From: J084 sp964471405
GTDB lineage: Bacteria > Pseudomonadota > Alphaproteobacteria > Sphingomonadales > Rhodothalassiaceae
Reading direction: 5' to 3'
Assembly (NCBI GenBank): GCA_964471405.1
Contig: CAYYGH010000036.1
Coordinates: forward strand, 1 to 29,567
Length of the DNA stretch: 29,567 nt
The position numbers and the translations under genes are program-made. The notes beneath the pieces were generated by a model. That model did no database searches. It was not told the DNA's origin and saw nothing but the letters and a program-made list of their open reading frames with translations. Of this stretch, positions 13,959 to 21,660 are shown in pieces; position 1 is the first letter of the stretch, and the number at the start of each line of letters is the position of its first letter.

Positions 13959-14366
13959 TCAGGCCGCCTCGTCCCCCTGCTCCGGTTGCCAGGCCTCGTA
14001 ATGCGGCTTCGGGGCGGATTTGCGACGATCAGGGCGATTGAGACTGCCCGGCGGAAAATACGCTGCCGGAGTGCCGGTCAGATTGGGTCTGTGCGGCTTT
14101 TCCCAGGGCTTGACGCGCGGCGGTTTGACGCTTGGCGGCTCCGCGGCCGTGAAATGGATCCAGCGATGCCATTCCGGCGGAATGCGCGAGGCCTCAGCCA
14201 GGCCATTGTAGATCACCCAGCGCCGGCGGCCGTCCCTGCTTTCATAATAGCGGTTGCCCTCATCGTCGGTGCCGACCAGCCGACCATGCCGCCAGGTAAA
14301 CAGCAGGGTGCCGACGGTCGCCCCATTCCACCAGGTGAAGATCTTCTGGAACAGCGTCTTCAGCAT
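13959..14366 (-). CDS. NADH:ubiquinone oxidoreductase subunit NDUFA12 (B17.2) homologue
   Basis: Accessory subunit of respiratory complex I, matrix/cytoplasmic side, found in alphaproteobacteria and mitochondria. The 135-residue protein shows the family core: TWRHGRLVGTDDEGNRYYE, RRWVIYNGLAEASRIPPEWHRWIH. Its C-terminus is Pro/Lys-rich (KPHRPNLTGTPAAYFPPGSL, split), as in homologues. ATG at 14366 has AGGTGA a few bases upstream. It heads the minus unit NDUFA12-mlaD-DUF2155. The core nuo genes are elsewhere. This gene is one of the best taxonomic markers in the window. Confidence 0.94.
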   Translation of the reverse strand: MLKTLFQKIFTWWNGATVGTLLFTWRHGRLVGTDDEGNRYYESRDGRRRWVIYNGLAEASRIPPEWHRWIHFTAAEPPSVKPPRVKPWEKPHRPNLTGTPAAYFPPGSLNRPDRRKSAPKPHYEAWQPEQGDEAA

Positions 14367-14506
14367 GACATCACCTCATTCGCTTGCCGGCCGGCAGCGC
14401 TGCCGAAGAGCAGCTTGGCAGGATGCTCCCGCAGACCCGGCCTGCCGCCTTGATAGCAGCTTCGCCCAAATCCGCAAGGGATGGGCACCCACCCTGTCCG
14501 CGAAAC

Positions 14507-14542
14507 GGTGACCCGGTCTTTCGATATGGCCGGTGGGTCACC
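14507..14542. repeat. Perfect inverted repeat upstream of the NDUFA12 gene
   Basis: GGTGACCC (14507-14514) and GGGTCACC (14535-14542) are perfect inverted 8-mers with a 20-base spacer. They lie about 140-175 bases upstream of the NDUFA12 start, so this may be an operator or a structured leader. Confidence 0.45.
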
Positions 14543-14565
14543 CTCTTTCCTCGTCATCCGCCGGC
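14541..14565 (+). repeat. Palindromic element copy A (half copy)
   Basis: The stretch reading CCTCTTTCCTCGTCATCC followed by GCCGGC is the left half of the element seen in full in copy B. The right half is not recognisable. Confidence 0.5.
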
Positions 14566-14592
14566 CTGCCGTTCTTCACCACCCGCTGACAC

Positions 14593-14637
14593 TTTCCCTC
14601 TCGTTCATCCGCCGGCTTGACCGGCGGATCCAGCGGG
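14593..14637 (+). repeat. Palindromic element copy B (best preserved)
   Basis: ATCCGCCGG (14607-14615) and CCGGCGGAT (14621-14629) form a perfect 9-bp stem with loop CTTGA, preceded by a pyrimidine-rich TTTCCCTCTCGTTC and followed by CCAGCGGG. The form, TCATCC-stem-GGATCCAG, resembles small dispersed intergenic elements I recall from alphaproteobacterial genomes. Confidence 0.65.
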
Positions 14638-14732
14638 AGGCGGTGAGGGCACCCGTCACGGGGGACGTCGGCCCCGCAGGTCCACCGGAAGGTGGGACAC
14701 CCTCATGCACCGGAGACTGTCACATCTGTCTG

Positions 14733-14770
14733 CCGGGTTCGCCGGTCACGCCGACGAACGACGAGAAAGG
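14733..14770 (-). repeat. Palindromic element copy C
   Basis: On the minus strand it reads CCTTTCTCGTCGTTCGTCGG, then CGTGACCGGCGAACCCGG. The stem 14737-14745/14751-14759 keeps 9 pairs with one G-T wobble and a 5-base loop, so structure is kept while sequence has drifted from copy B. Confidence 0.55.
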
Positions 14771-14779
14771 GGAGTGCTG

Positions 14780-14820
14780 CCGGCTGAGCTCACCGCGACC
14801 AGCGGCGAATGACGCGGAAG
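14780..14820 (-). repeat. Palindromic element copy D
   Basis: On the minus strand it reads CTTCCGCGTCATTCGCCGC, then TGGTCGCGGTGAGCTCAGCCG. The stem 14790-14796/14802-14808 has 7 pairs with one G-T wobble and again a 5-base loop. Confidence 0.5.
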
Positions 14821-14831
14821 GAGAGCATTGC

Positions 14832-14878
14832 CTGCTGGATTCGCCGCATCTGCCGGCGGGTGATGAGGAAGAGGGAGG
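14832..14878 (-). repeat. Palindromic element copy E
   Basis: On the minus strand it reads CCCTCTTCCTCATCACCCGC, then CGGCAGATGCGGCGAATCCA, with the same pyrimidine-rich flank as copy A. Stem 14842-14846/14854-14858 has 5 pairs extended by wobbles. Confidence 0.5.
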
Positions 14879-14925
14879 GCGATGGGTGGTGAAGAAAGGA
14901 GCGGAGGCAGATGCTCCCTTCCCCA

Positions 14926-15420
14926 TCACTCGCTGAGCGATCCCGCCTGACGGGGATCCCCGTTTTCGATGCCGAGCCGCCTGCGCAACTGGCGATGCAC
15001 CCGGCCCCGTTCGCGGTCCGGCACATACAGAAGGCCGGCCACCCGCCGGATGAGCTGGTCTTCCAGCGGATCCAGTCGCCCGTCCGCATAGGCAACGGCG
15101 AACAGATGCTCGATCACGGCCACGCGCTCGGCAAGGGGCACGCTGTCCTTGAGCGCCTTCGTCCAGGCCAGGATCTGGACGGAATCGGATACCAGCTCCT
15201 CCGCCCGCCGCATCAGCCGCGCCGCCTCCTCCGGCGTCTGCCCCCGACGGACAAGCAGCGTGGCGATCATCTTTCTTTCCGTCTCCGCAATCCGGCCATC
15301 GGCCGCAGCCGCCTCCATCAGCAGGCAGGCGAGCGCAAGATCGGCCTCATCCGCGTCATCCGTGCTCTCCTCCTCGCCCCCCAGAATCATGCGGAGCCTG
15401 GACAGCATGACATCCCACAT
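14926..15420 (-). CDS. TerB-like (tellurite resistance TerB) family protein
   Basis: 164-residue, mostly helical protein of the TerB superfamily. Two acidic motifs typical of the metal-binding TerB fold are seen: AAADGRIAETERKMI and VAYADGRLDPLEDQLIRRVA. Other ter genes are absent, so tellurite resistance should not be assumed; single TerB-domain proteins are common in alphaproteobacteria with unknown roles. ATG at 15420 has AGAGGG close upstream; an ATG at 15408 is an alternative. The C-terminal end is basic (RRRLGIENGD), then polar. It lies 64 bases after the S4 gene on the same strand, possibly in one unit with it and the SUV3-like helicase. Confidence 0.88.
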   Translation of the reverse strand: MWDVMLSRLRMILGGEEESTDDADEADLALACLLMEAAAADGRIAETERKMIATLLVRRGQTPEEAARLMRRAEELVSDSVQILAWTKALKDSVPLAERVAVIEHLFAVAYADGRLDPLEDQLIRRVAGLLYVPDRERGRVHRQLRRRLGIENGDPRQAGSLSE

Positions 15421-15484
15421 TACCCTCTTCCATTCCTTCCGCCGCCGTTCTTGCGGCCTGATGCCCTCCGCGCCGGCTTTCCGC

Positions 15485-15844
15485 CTACTTTTCCCTGCCC
15501 TTGAGCGCCGCGAGAGCGCGCCGCGCCTTCTTGTCCGGCCGGCGCACCGGGTGCGGGGCGGGAGGATGCCGCGGACGCTCCTGCCGGGTTATCACCTCAT
15601 ACAGCTCGCGGGCGAGGCAGGCCGACAGGCGCCGCGCCGCAAACCCCGCCACCCGCACGACCACGATCTCATGCGGCCGGGCAATCGTGAGGACTTCCCC
15701 CAGCCGCAGAAGACGCGCAGGCTTGCGCAGCTGCTGGCCGCCCATGCGCACATGCCCCTGCCGCACCATCCGGGCGGCCAGCGTCCGGCTCTTGAAGAAC
15801 CGCGTCACATAGAGCCATTGATCGAGTCGCTGAGCGTCACTCAC
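15485..15844 (-). CDS. S4-domain RNA-binding protein (Hsp15/HslR-like)
   Basis: 119-residue protein with an N-terminal S4 RNA-binding domain: RLDQWLYVTRFFKSRTLAARMVRQGHVRMGG, read as two parts, then RLGEVLTIARPHEIVVVRV, followed by a basic tail (RRPDKKARRALAALKGREK). This matches Hsp15-like proteins, which bind ribosomal or other structured RNA. The start is GTG at 15844 overlapping the helicase TGA as GTGA, so translation is coupled. GGAAAGAG lies about 6 bases upstream. The helicase-S4 pair is a conserved alphaproteobacterial arrangement and suggests both act on ribosome or RNA turnover. Confidence 0.9.
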   Translation of the reverse strand: MSDAQRLDQWLYVTRFFKSRTLAARMVRQGHVRMGGQQLRKPARLLRLGEVLTIARPHEIVVVRVAGFAARRLSACLARELYEVITRQERPRHPPAPHPVRRPDKKARRALAALKGREK

Positions 15845-18678
15845 CGCCTCTGCTCTTTCCGTTTTCGTGGCTGTGACGGGTCGGATGCCGTCTCCGTCTT
15901 CTCGCGGCCGCGCCGGGCAAGCTCCTTCTTCAGATCGATGAGCACCGCAAAGGGAGAATGCCGGGGCGCAGCAGGCTCCGTGCGGCCGCTCCTGCCCTTG
16001 GATCGATTCCGCGAAGGCGAGTCCGCCTTGCGTTTTCCCGCCTGCCTGTCGGCGGCAGAGGGCGCAGGCGGCCTGCGCCGGCTCCTGCCCTTCCCGGCCC
16101 GGCGCGGCGGCCGCTGCCGGTGTCCCTGCCAGAAGAAGACGACACGCTCCGCCTCTGCCGGCCGTTCGCCGGGAGCGTGGTGGGCGCCCTCATCCTTCCC
16201 GCCTGTTGCAGGCGTGCCTTCGCCCTCCTGCGCGGGCCGGGCTATCCTCCTGTGCCCATAGCCCAGCACCCGCATGACGGAAACGATCTCGTCCCGCCGA
16301 CAGCCAACCAGGCTGAGGTCTTCCCCCTCGACGAAAAACCAGGCGCCATTCTGGCCATAGGGCCTGACCCGATGCGCAAGGCGTTCAAGCATGTCCACCC
16401 GCACGGCCCGTCCCGGTGCGATCGGCAGATAGCCGAGTCGCCTGTAGAGATCCTCATCCGCGCCATCCGGGATCGCGGTCGTCACCTCACCGGGGGCCGG
16501 CAGGAGAAGGGGACCATGACCGCCGCGTGCGACGGCCCACAGCAGCGCCTTCAAGCGCATGGCGTCAGGCTTGAGCAGGGGCGGAAGGAACACGCTGATC
16601 GCCCCCAGACGCACGCCCGCCTGACGCAACAGCCGCCGATCCCGGGCCGACAGGGCGGCCAGCTCTGCCCGCACCGCATCCCGGGATATCACGCCCAATC
16701 CCTCCTCCAGCCGAAAGGCCACCGCCCGTCCGGCGGCAGAAAGGCCGACCGTCTTCCCGTCCGTGTGCTGCGTCTGCGGTTCCGCATGCCCTGCTGCGTT
16801 GGTCCTCAGGGTTCTCAGGGCAAAGAGCGGTCCCAGCCGGTGTTCGAGCCGCGCGTGCAGCCATGTCTCCAGGCGACGGTTCAAAAGCCTTGCCTGCTCG
16901 GCCGGAAGGGCCAGATCGGGCGCAAGCCGCACCGCCGGACGCAACGGGTCCTGTCCCCTGTCCACGCTTGCGAGGATCGCCCCCCGCCACAGGATCCGCG
17001 CATTTCCCTCATCCTCCGGCAGGACCAGTTCGAGGGCCTCTTCCCCCAAGGCCATGAATGCTCTGAAGCGTCTGGAGATTTCCGTCCTGATTGCCTTCTG
17101 GGCAAGCTTTTCGCGCAAGCGGCGATCGGGATCACCAGCTGCCGGCAGCGGGCGCAGGCGCAATCCTTCGATGCGGGCGATGGCGGTGCCGTCTACCGTG
17201 ACCAGCCCATCATCATCGATGGCTACCGGCACCTCCGCCTTCTCCCGCAGCTGACGCATCAGCACCGACGACCGGCGATCCACGAACCGGTCGGACAGCA
17301 CGCGGTGAAGCGCGTCGGACAGGCGATCCTCGACCGCGCGCGCCCGTTCCGCCCAGCCACCGGCATCTTCCACCCAGTCGGCCCGGTGGGTAAGATAGGT
17401 CCAGATCCGGATGCGGGCGATGCGCTCGGCGAGCGTATCGATGTCGCCTGCCACATTGTCGATCCGCTGGATGGAGCGGGCGATCCAGTCCTCCGCAATC
17501 CGCCCTCGTTCGGCAAGCGAGAGATAAAGGCGCTTGACGAGAGCGGCATGCCGGCCGGGCGTCGTCTGACGATAGTCCGGCAGGCCGCAAACCTCCCACA
17601 GCAGATGCAGCCGCTCAGGACCGGTGAGTGTGGCCTGCACATCGGGATCACCGATCAGCAGCCGCAGACAGGTCTCATCCAGCGCGTCCCGCACCCGCAC
17701 CAGCTCCGGCCGGGGGGGCGGTTCCTGGAGCGCCCTCATGAGACGCACGGGCGAGCGGAAATCCAGATCGCTGTTGCGCCAGACGAGTCTCTTCAGACGG
17801 ATAAAGCGGTGGTTTTCGACCCGGCTGACGAGGGACGGCGGGATCGGCGGGGTCGTATCGGCCAGGGTGGAGAATGTCCCGTCATCCATGTAGCGCCCGG
17901 CACGACCGGCAATCTGCCCGATTTCCGAGGCCAGCAGCGGCCGCTCCCGTTCTCCGTCGAATTTGTGCAGACTGGCGAAGGCGACATGTGCGATGTTCAT
18001 GTTCAGCCCCATGCCGATCGCATCCGTCGCCACGAGAAAGTCCACCTCCCCGCTCTCGAACAGCTGCGCCTGGGCATTGCGCGTGCGTGGGCTGAGGGCG
18101 CCCAGCACGACGGCCGCCCCGCCCCGCCTGCGGCGGAGCATTTCCGCCAGAGCATAGACTTCCTCGGCCGAGAAGGCGACAACGGCACTGCGTCGCGGCA
18201 GACGCTTCAGCTGCTCGGGGGGCACATGGCGCAGGGTCGAAAAGCGGCTGCGCCGCTCGATCACGACATCCGGCAGCAGCCGCTTGAGCACCGGGGCGAT
18301 GCTGTCGCTGCCGAGAAACAGCGTCTCCTTCATGCCGCGCGCATGAAGCAGGCGATCCGTGAAGACGTGTCCGCGCTGGCGATCGCCGGCAAGCTGGATC
18401 TCGTCGACCGCAAGGAACTCCACCGGCGTGCCGATCGGCATCGCTTCCACCGTGGCGATCCAGTACTGCGGCCGGGCCGGGACGATCTTCTCCTCGCCCG
18501 TCACCAGGGCTACCCGGGTCGGTCCCACGCGCGCCACGACGCGGTCATAGACCTCCCGGGCGAGCAACCGCAAAGGCAGCCCGATCATGCCGCTGCGATG
18601 GCCAAGCATGCGCTCGACCGCCGCATGCGTCTTGCCGGTGTTCGTGGGGCCGAGAATGGCGGAAACATGCACGCTCAT
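15841..18678 (-). CDS. SUV3-like superfamily 2 RNA helicase (MgpS-type)
   Basis: 945-residue helicase with mitochondrial SUV3-like core. Walker A is GPTNTGKTH (10-18), motif II is VDEIQ (91-95) and later motifs are FSAEEVYALAEML, VATDAIGMGLNMNI and QIAGRAGRY. These put it in the SUV3/Ski2-like group that unwinds RNA 3' to 5' for degradation. Past residue about 400 is a long central region with few known motifs. The C-terminal 120 residues are low-complexity and strongly basic (RRPPAPS, GKRKAD, RKRKEQRR), fit for RNA or ribosome binding. The ATG at 18678 is chosen because the helicase core starts directly there; the frame runs upstream to 18996, across the start of the S9 gene, without support. 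AGGTG lies 7 bases upstream. It overlaps the S4 gene by 4 bases. Confidence 0.9.
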   Translation of the reverse strand: MSVHVSAILGPTNTGKTHAAVERMLGHRSGMIGLPLRLLAREVYDRVVARVGPTRVALVTGEEKIVPARPQYWIATVEAMPIGTPVEFLAVDEIQLAGDRQRGHVFTDRLLHARGMKETLFLGSDSIAPVLKRLLPDVVIERRSRFSTLRHVPPEQLKRLPRRSAVVAFSAEEVYALAEMLRRRRGGAAVVLGALSPRTRNAQAQLFESGEVDFLVATDAIGMGLNMNIAHVAFASLHKFDGERERPLLASEIGQIAGRAGRYMDDGTFSTLADTTPPIPPSLVSRVENHRFIRLKRLVWRNSDLDFRSPVRLMRALQEPPPRPELVRVRDALDETCLRLLIGDPDVQATLTGPERLHLLWEVCGLPDYRQTTPGRHAALVKRLYLSLAERGRIAEDWIARSIQRIDNVAGDIDTLAERIARIRIWTYLTHRADWVEDAGGWAERARAVEDRLSDALHRVLSDRFVDRRSSVLMRQLREKAEVPVAIDDDGLVTVDGTAIARIEGLRLRPLPAAGDPDRRLREKLAQKAIRTEISRRFRAFMALGEEALELVLPEDEGNARILWRGAILASVDRGQDPLRPAVRLAPDLALPAEQARLLNRRLETWLHARLEHRLGPLFALRTLRTNAAGHAEPQTQHTDGKTVGLSAAGRAVAFRLEEGLGVISRDAVRAELAALSARDRRLLRQAGVRLGAISVFLPPLLKPDAMRLKALLWAVARGGHGPLLLPAPGEVTTAIPDGADEDLYRRLGYLPIAPGRAVRVDMLERLAHRVRPYGQNGAWFFVEGEDLSLVGCRRDEIVSVMRVLGYGHRRIARPAQEGEGTPATGGKDEGAHHAPGERPAEAERVVFFWQGHRQRPPRRAGKGRSRRRPPAPSAADRQAGKRKADSPSRNRSKGRSGRTEPAAPRHSPFAVLIDLKKELARRGREKTETASDPSQPRKRKEQRR

Positions 18679-18790
18679 CGCCGGACACCTGCCCCTTTCC
18701 TGTCCCTGCGGGCCGAGCCTCTTTGCTTGCCGGCACAATAGTGGCAGAATGCGCCAGGACCAAGCACCATCACGGGGGAGGAGCCGGAGC

Positions 18791-20959
18791 ATGTCCCACT
18801 CACCCATCCCGCTGAAGCAGGTTCTTGCGGCGGCCCTGGCTTTCCTCATGCTGACTGCCGCCCTGATGGACGGCAAGGTGCGGGCGGAGGATGAGGCGCC
18901 GATCGTCGGAACCCGGCGGGCCCTGTCGATCGTCGATTGGCTGGACTGGGAGCGCGCCTCCGATGCGCAGATCTCGCCCGACGGGCGCTGGATCATCTAC
19001 ACACGGCTGTCCATAGACAAGTACAATGACCGCTGGCGGCGCAGCCTCTGGATCCTGGCGCCGGGGCGCGGGCGGCACGAGGAGCTGGTTGCCGGCACCA
19101 ATGCGCGGTGGTCACCGGACGGATCCCTGATCGCCTACATCGGCGCCGATACCGATGACGAGGAGCGCGGGACCGAAATCTTCGTCCGTCGCATGGACGA
19201 CAGCGCCACCACGACCCAGGTCACCCATGGCGCCGATCATCCCCGCAACATCGCCTGGTCGCCCGACGGCCGCTTTCTCGCCTTCCGGGCCCGCGTGCCC
19301 CGCGAGGATGAACGCCGGGCCATTCTGCCGGTGCCGGGCCGGCCGGCGGATGCGAAATGGACGGCCGAGCCCGACGTGATCGATCGCCTGCATTATCGGG
19401 TGGACCGGGTGGGGCGTGTGCGGTGGTATACGCATCTGTTCATCGTGCCGGTTGACGGCGGGACGCCCCGGGATCTCACGCCCGGCCCCTATGACGTCGG
19501 CGCGCGTGCAGTGGGTGCGATCGATATCGGCAGCACACCCGAATGGACGCCGGACGGCCGGCATATCGTGTTCACCGGCATGATTCCCGAAAAGAGCGGG
19601 GCCGAACCGGATCCCTTTATCTCTCACATCTACATGGTGCGGGTGGCGGACGGGAAGATTCGGCGCATGACCAGCACACCCGGTTTCTGGGTGCGGCCGC
19701 GGGTGTCTCCCGACGGCCGACTCATCGCCTATGCGGGCTTCCAGGCAGGCGATGAGAACTATCTTCCCCGGGAGCTGCGTGTCCTCGATGTCGCGACGGG
19801 CCGGGAGCGGATCCTGCTGTCGGATCTGGCCGATGACGCTCAGGATCTGTTCTGGGATCCGTCCGGGCATGGCATCTATTTCACGATGAACCATGCCGGC
19901 CGCACGGACCTGTTTCATGTCACGCTCGACGGCAAGCTCACCCAGCTGACCGAGGGCATGCACCGGTTGCGTATCCAGTCGATGACGCGCAACGGCCGGG
20001 CGGCGGGCGTGATCACGGCGCCCGATGTCACGCGCAATGTGGTGATGGTCAGAATTTCGCGCCGCAAGAAGGCCACCATCACGCAGCTGACGGATCTCAA
20101 CCGTGACATCCTGGCCGGCGTGGAGCTGGGCAGAATCCGGGAATTCTGGGCCGATTCCACCGAAGGCGCCCGCATCCAGGGCTGGATGATCACGCCGCCC
20201 GGCTATGATCCGGACAAGCGCTATCCGATGCTGCTGTCGATCCATGGCGGCCCGTGGTCGATGTATGGCGTGGATTTCAACTTCATTTTCCAAGCCTGGG
20301 CGGCCCGTGGCTATGTGGTGGTCTATTCCAATCCCCGGGGCTCGACCGGCTATGGCCCCGATTTCGCCATGGCCATCAATGGGCGATACCCCGGCAAGCG
20401 GGATTTCGCCGATCTCATGGCCGCCGTGGACAGGGCGATCGCCCTGGGACCGATCGATCGGAATCGTCTGTTCGTGACCGGATGCTCGGGCGGCGGCGTG
20501 CTCACCAGCTGGGTGGTTTCGCATACCGACCGGTTCAAGGCGGCGGCCGCCCTGTGTCCCGTCGAGGAATGGATTGCCTTCGCCGGCCGCACGGACATCG
20601 TCGCCTGGGCGCACCGGATGTTCCGCAAGCCCTTCTGGGAGGACCCGAGCGACTGGATCGCCCACTCGCCCCTGCTGCATGTCGGCAAGGTCAGGACGCC
20701 GACCCTGCTGATGACCGGAGATCGTGATCTGAGAACTCCCTTGGGGGAAGCGGAGTCCTTTTATGCCGCCCTCAAGATGCGCGGGATCCCGACGCGACTC
20801 ATTGTGATGCGCAGGGAATGGCATGGCACGACTTCGCGCCCGTCCAATCTCCTGCGCACGATTCTCTATCTGGATGACTGGTTCGCCCGTTTCGATCCGG
20901 CAAGAGGGCCGGACAAGGCGAAAGAAAAGCATGCAGATGCCCATGGGCACGGGCGCTGA
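18791..20959 (+). CDS. S9 family prolyl oligopeptidase-type serine peptidase
   Basis: 722-residue exported peptidase. An N-terminal signal peptide (VLAAALAFLMLTAALMDG, cleaved near VRAED) points to the periplasm. Residues about 50-430 form a WD40-like beta-propeller with repeats of SPDGRWIIYTR, SPDGRFLAFRA, TPDGRHIVFTG and SPDGRLIAYAG. The C-terminal alpha/beta hydrolase has SIHGGPW (oxyanion), GCSGGG with nucleophile Ser566, Asp646 in RDLRTP, and His678 in EWHGT, a complete triad. It likely trims oligopeptides as a dipeptidyl- or acylaminoacyl-peptidase. Start at 18791 has GGGGGAGGAG 7 bases upstream. It is divergent from the helicase and followed after 21 bases by the macro gene. Confidence 0.93.
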   Translation: MSHSPIPLKQVLAAALAFLMLTAALMDGKVRAEDEAPIVGTRRALSIVDWLDWERASDAQISPDGRWIIYTRLSIDKYNDRWRRSLWILAPGRGRHEELVAGTNARWSPDGSLIAYIGADTDDEERGTEIFVRRMDDSATTTQVTHGADHPRNIAWSPDGRFLAFRARVPREDERRAILPVPGRPADAKWTAEPDVIDRLHYRVDRVGRVRWYTHLFIVPVDGGTPRDLTPGPYDVGARAVGAIDIGSTPEWTPDGRHIVFTGMIPEKSGAEPDPFISHIYMVRVADGKIRRMTSTPGFWVRPRVSPDGRLIAYAGFQAGDENYLPRELRVLDVATGRERILLSDLADDAQDLFWDPSGHGIYFTMNHAGRTDLFHVTLDGKLTQLTEGMHRLRIQSMTRNGRAAGVITAPDVTRNVVMVRISRRKKATITQLTDLNRDILAGVELGRIREFWADSTEGARIQGWMITPPGYDPDKRYPMLLSIHGGPWSMYGVDFNFIFQAWAARGYVVVYSNPRGSTGYGPDFAMAINGRYPGKRDFADLMAAVDRAIALGPIDRNRLFVTGCSGGGVLTSWVVSHTDRFKAAAALCPVEEWIAFAGRTDIVAWAHRMFRKPFWEDPSDWIAHSPLLHVGKVRTPTLLMTGDRDLRTPLGEAESFYAALKMRGIPTRLIVMRREWHGTTSRPSNLLRTILYLDDWFARFDPARGPDKAKEKHADAHGHGR

Positions 20960-20980
20960 AACGCAAGGGGAGCAGCAGGC

Positions 20981-21511
20981 ATGGTGCGGACGCGGAAGGC
21001 CCCCATCCGGGTAGTGCGGGGAGACATCACGAAACAGGCCGTGGATGCGATCGTGAATGCGGCCAATCCCCAGCTGGCGCCCGGCGGCGGCGTCAGCGGC
21101 GCCATTCACCGGGCTGCCGGACCGGAGCTGTGGCGCGCCTGTCAGCCGCTTGCTCCCTGTCCTACGGGGGAAGCGCGCATCACCCCCGGTTTCGCGCTGC
21201 CGGCCCGGTTCGTGATCCATACCGTCGGCCCCGTCTGGCGCGGCGGGCTGGAGGGGGAGGAAAAGGCCTTGCGCCGGGCCTACCAGAACAGCCTCTCGCT
21301 GGCCGCGGAACATGGCCTCCAGTCGATCGCCTTTCCCGCCATCTCGACAGGGATCTACGGCTATCCTCTTGAAGAGGCCGCTCATGTGGCCGTCTCCGCC
21401 ATCCGGGACTGGTTTGCGGAACAGGGCCGTGAGACGAGTGTGCAGGATGTGCGCATAGTCGCCTTCGACGATCGCACGGCCCGCGCCTTCGAAAACGCCC
21501 TGCTCTCATGA
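20981..21511 (+). CDS. Macro domain protein (O-acetyl-ADP-ribose deacetylase-like)
   Basis: 176-residue single macro domain of the MacroD/YmdB class. The ADP-ribose-binding loops are seen as GDITKQAVDAIVNAAN (residues 14-29), GGGVSGAIHRAAG (35-47), and AISTGIYGYP with the catalytic-class GIYGYP. The family hydrolyses O-acetyl-ADP-ribose or removes mono-ADP-ribose from proteins. ATG at 20981 has AAGGGGAG 8 bases upstream. Close spacing (21 bases) to the S9 peptidase suggests one transcript, although a shared function is not obvious. Length normal. Confidence 0.93.
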   Translation: MVRTRKAPIRVVRGDITKQAVDAIVNAANPQLAPGGGVSGAIHRAAGPELWRACQPLAPCPTGEARITPGFALPARFVIHTVGPVWRGGLEGEEKALRRAYQNSLSLAAEHGLQSIAFPAISTGIYGYPLEEAAHVAVSAIRDWFAEQGRETSVQDVRIVAFDDRTARAFENALLS

Positions 21512-21660
21512 GAAGAGGACGCCCTCCTGCTCTTTGCTGCCCCCCATGATCGGAACGGGTGGGGTGCCGGCCCTTTCATCCATCGTATGTCTTTTCCTGC
21601 TTGCATCTTTCTCCTATAGCGAGCACAGGAAAAGCGGCAGATCGAGGGAGAGGTCTGGTG

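Larger units (their letters stand above)
14367..14925. other. Non-coding region with a cluster of palindromic repeats
   Basis: 559 bases between the NDUFA12 start and the TerB stop. It holds an inverted repeat at 14507-14542 and about five degenerate copies of a roughly 40-base palindromic element at 14541-14878. The frame at 14481-14936 reads through the copies and yields a repeated Cys/Asp/Pro pattern that mirrors the repeats, so I reject it as a gene. Confidence 0.6.

Noticed and set aside
14481..14936. A 151-codon frame with repeated Cys/Asp/Pro motifs in the intergenic region
   Set aside because: Its internal repetition follows the palindromic DNA elements, it has no ribosome-binding site, and it overlaps the end of the TerB gene.
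14926..15420. Tellurite resistance locus
   Set aside because: Only a single TerB-like domain is present, with no TerC, TerD or TerZ neighbours.
15958..18741. A 927-codon open frame on the plus strand opposite the SUV3-like helicase
   Set aside because: The helicase on the other strand has all its motifs. The antisense frame stays open because of GC-rich third positions, has no ribosome-binding site and yields a Gly/His/Arg/Pro-rich product without domains.
19112..21385. A 757-codon open frame on the minus strand opposite the S9 peptidase and macro gene
   Set aside because: Both plus-strand genes are complete with catalytic motifs and ribosome-binding sites. The antisense product shows no domain and spans two unrelated genes.
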